Shown here piece by piece: positions 61,151-64,000 of a stretch of DNA of 64,000 nt. The DNA comes from Petunia secreta (taxonomy: Eukaryota > Streptophyta > Magnoliopsida > Solanales > Solanaceae). How positions within the stretch are numbered: position 1 is the first letter of the stretch; each line of letters begins with the position of its first letter. The DNA lies in the NCBI GenBank assembly GCA_029990175.1, contig JARKIP010000005.1, positions 55,355,001 to 55,419,000 of the forward strand, read 5' to 3'. The position numbers and the translations under genes were made by a program. The notes under the pieces are model-generated. The model did not search any database, was not told where the DNA came from, and worked only from the letters and a program-made list of their open reading frames with translations.

Positions 61151-62750
61151 CAAGAGGCATTGGAAGGAGGAGAGCTCGTTCAGTAATCGATTTGGCCCTA
61201 GACAAGAGGTAAGTTGTTGAGTTCCATTACTTTGATGACCATTGGCCTTATGGAACTTCTACTCACGTGTTCTTATGTGCGTAACTGCCGTTAGGCGTAC
61301 TTACTACGCCATGGTTCTGCTTGCTTGTGTTTTTATGTTATGTTATGTTGTGTTATGATATGATATGTTGTATTGCATCAGGCTCGGTTTCGAGCCAAGA
61401 ATAGAAGTATGGTATTGTGGATATGAATATGAGTTGTTAGGCTATGACGCTTAAATGTTGTTTTGTGGACATAAGCTTTGTTATGGTTATGGATATCCAT
61501 TGTTAAGCTTTAAACTTAGTATTATATTGAAGATACAAGTTCTGATGTGATTACGAGATCAATTGGGGAATAGAAGCATTCTGTTAAGTTGTGAATCCTT
61601 ATAGAATCACCTAGTTTATATGAGAGTTGATGTTTGGCTATTTTACATATATTTTGACGGTGTTTTTACCATGTTCTAATAGTTACTCTAGGAGTTTATA
61701 TGCAAAAGTAATACGATTTAATACTAATTGAGTTTTTGGTGCTATAGGAAGTGAACATAGTGAATTGAAGTAAAAGTGAAAGCTTTGGCATGAAAATTGA
61801 AGATATTAAAGATTCCAAGTGGTCTCGTGCCACGCGAGTAGCACGAGAGTTGAAGTTGAAGTAAGCAGGAGATCCGTGTGTCATGCGAGTAACACGGGAA
61901 GTAATAGAGTTTTTGCCAAGAAGTGAAGAAATATTTCAGCTCATTTAGGCCTAATACGCGAGCACCATGCGAGTTAAATTGTTTGAAGAAATTGAATCCT
62001 CGTAGCATGCCGGCGCCACGCGAAGCAGAAAATCTGGGCGAAAATTTAAGGGTGATTTAGTCTATTTACTTATTTTCCTACTGGGTATAAAAGCTTCCTC
62101 TGCCTCTTTTATGACCTATCTTGACCTGGGAAGTCTAGACCACCATTGCTGAAGCACTTTAAAGCTTGAAAAAGCATCAAATCCGTTGGAACTGAAGAAT
62201 CAAAAGAGTTTTCTAAACTTTTCTTATTCTCTTTCCTATGGATGTTGTCTTGACTACTGATTATTTGTTATTTAGTACAATTATGAGCAACTAAATTTCT
62301 ACTCTAGGATTTTGATGAACCCATTATTGGGTAGTTTTGAGTAACTCCAAAATTGAATGAATAATATTCTATTTATTTGGATGTGTTTTTATTGAATTCA
62401 ATTGTTATGCCTGCAATTGTTTGTGCCCTTTCTGTTTGAATGATCTTGGAAAAGACGTTTGGTTAGGGTCAGTCAAACAACAGTACTTTAGGTTATGATA
62501 AGGGATTACCTAACCTGATTTAGAATCATTACAGGGATATCGTGATTCGACTGTGGCCCATAATTGGACAGTTCTTAATGGTCTTGATTATTTTGGGAAA
62601 AATAGCTCAAGAACGGTGTTGTTAGTAATTTGAAACTCTAACGAACAATTTTAAGTTCAAGGCCGATAGAATAGTATCTCGTGCAAGTTTGGAATTAACT
62701 CAGAACTAAACTAGTAACTAGGGGATTCATTATCCTAGGGTTTTTAACAT
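61151..62750 (+). other. Second LTR-like sequence with hairpins and TATA box
   Basis: TATAAAAG at 62086-62093 is preceded by hairpins at 61823-61848 and 61874-61897 and related CATGCGAG/CACGCGA words up to 62030. The layout resembles a gypsy LTR promoter. Borders were not found and no gene is seen. Confidence 0.4.
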
Positions 62751-64000
62751 CTGCATGTTCAACTTTTATCATTCTTAGTTGTCTTAGTTAAGTGTTATTT
62801 AAATTAATAATTTATAATTTAAAAAATTATTGTTGAACTTTGATATTTGGTTATTAAAGTTACTAGAACTTGACTTTGATCCTTGTGAGTTCCACTCCGT
62901 ACTTAAAAGCCGGATTATATTTACAGCGACCGCTTATCTTTCCCAGGACGTGATCAAGAGTCCTGCACTGATGATTGTTATATTGTTTCATATAACCCTC
63001 GGTTGTCGATGAGGGTCGACACTAGTTATCTGACATGTGAGGAGGTCTCGATTCAGCTTTCTTGTAGTGGTCGATTAAATTCCGAACACAGAGAGAGGTG
63101 TTTCCATTATCATGAACCTGGTCATCTTAAGAGTAACCGTCCCTTACTTCGGTAGGGAGATAGTTATCCTTTCTTTCACCCTAGATATCTATGCAGCTTT
63201 AGGGAACTTCATTTGAATCTCAGCCAGTCAGGCTTTCACCACCATCAGTTAGGGATTGTGGGCATGGTAGTGGTGATCTTTTTAGAGTTGATTGTCAGAG
63301 TAGCAGCTTAGCTCAGCCGCAAAAGCAGTTCTATGCACTGCCGGTTAGGCAGGGTGCCGAGGAATCCAATGTAGTGAATACAAGTAATTCTTCTTTTCTT
63401 TATTTGTAAATATAATCTTTACTTCCTGAATTGATCTGAGATTCGTATACCCTAATATGTTTATGTGATTCTCCTGGGATGTTGTTCCAGTCAATAATTG
63501 TCAATAAGTAAATTTTGATCCGTGTATCTCGCCTTGGTTCGAGATACTAGTGTGATCATCTCATCCCGTGAGTTGTCTCTGTTGTAAAGGATTTACCGAC
63601 GTACCCTCTTGTGATTTGTCGAACTCCTTTCTACTCGGAAGATTGAGCAAGCATGTATGATCTGTTATGAACTTAGTCAATGTCTATCTATTTCATCACG
63701 GTTCTCTGGCTTGCTTGACTCAAAGGTAGTCTAGTCATGGTAGCCAGAAATAAGGAAGGCAAGCTCCCAGAAGCTCGAATCATTGCGAAACCTTAGCGCC
63801 AGGGTCACCTTTTCCTTCCAGCACTGGTAGGTTCATGGTCGTTTGTGACATTTCCTTTGATAATCTAGAATGGGTGTTGATATAGCCAGGTGGGCATATT
63901 GCTTATGTTTCCACGCTGTTAGGGGTTAAATGAAGAGAATTTCCCCACTCACAGATTTAAGTCATCAAGAAGGGATGCTTATGTCGAAGGTTTGGAAGTC
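62751..64000 (+). pseudogene. Ty3/gypsy gag remnant near the right edge
   Basis: At 63099-63150 the plus strand reads a damaged zinc knuckle (CFHYHEPGHLKSNRPL, with Cys positions altered). At about 63320-63385 there is a gag-protease linker word (QKQFYALPVRQGAEESNVVN). These are typical of plant gypsy gag. The rest to 64000 shows no clear domain, and the element probably continues beyond the window. Confidence 0.55.

Overview
The window looks like nuclear DNA of a flowering plant, probably a Solanaceae-type eudicot. The plant assignment rests on a spliced importin-beta gene with plant-type protein sequence, Ty1/copia elements primed by initiator tRNA-Met, Tat/Ogre-like Ty3/gypsy elements, hAT and Helitron elements. 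The family-level guess is inference. One intact host gene was found; almost everything else is transposable-element DNA or its remains.

Layout. (1) 357-39549 is a tandem duplication of a roughly 3.3 kb unit, copy A (357-36273) and copy B (36274-39549). The unit held an intronless, decayed retrocopy of the GTPase Ran and a Ty3/gypsy pol remnant. Copy B lost the Ran ORF by a deletion. Copy A was expanded to 36 kb by insertions. Copia-A (1914-28102, TSD AGATC) sits in the last Ran codons. An Ogre-like gypsy element with 4.83 kb LTRs (5975-27599, TSD AGGGT) sits inside copia-A. A smaller gypsy element carrying only a protease-type ORF (9963-15378, TSD TTATG) sits inside the Ogre-like 3' LTR. A separate copia-B (30346-36114, TSD CCTCA) sits near the right end of copy A, and copy B still shows its empty site. 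(2) 40074-48232, minus strand, is an intact 20-exon gene for an importin-5 / importin-beta-3 protein (KETCH1/IMB3 type, 1111 residues by my splicing), with a TATA box and two E2F-like sites upstream. (3) 48.5-51.6 kb is AT-rich, with a Stowaway-like MITE and a probable Helitron carrying a nested hAT MITE. (4) 51.8-64 kb is degraded Ty3/gypsy DNA. A 4.7 kb composite hAT element (56022-60720) has inserted exactly at the TATA box of an LTR-like sequence.

The most striking structure is in the 3' untranslated part of the Ogre-like element. A 57-bp dimeric repeat array there is a run of perfect 6-bp stem-loops. It is flanked by stem-loops whose arms differ in sequence but remain complementary. A second theme is that CpG-rich palindromes cluster just upstream of TATA boxes in three apparently unrelated LTRs, and a 20-bp perfect palindrome lies in the copia-A leader. 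All element boundaries, LTR pairs and target duplications were read by eye from the sequence; family names are from remembered family features and were not searched.
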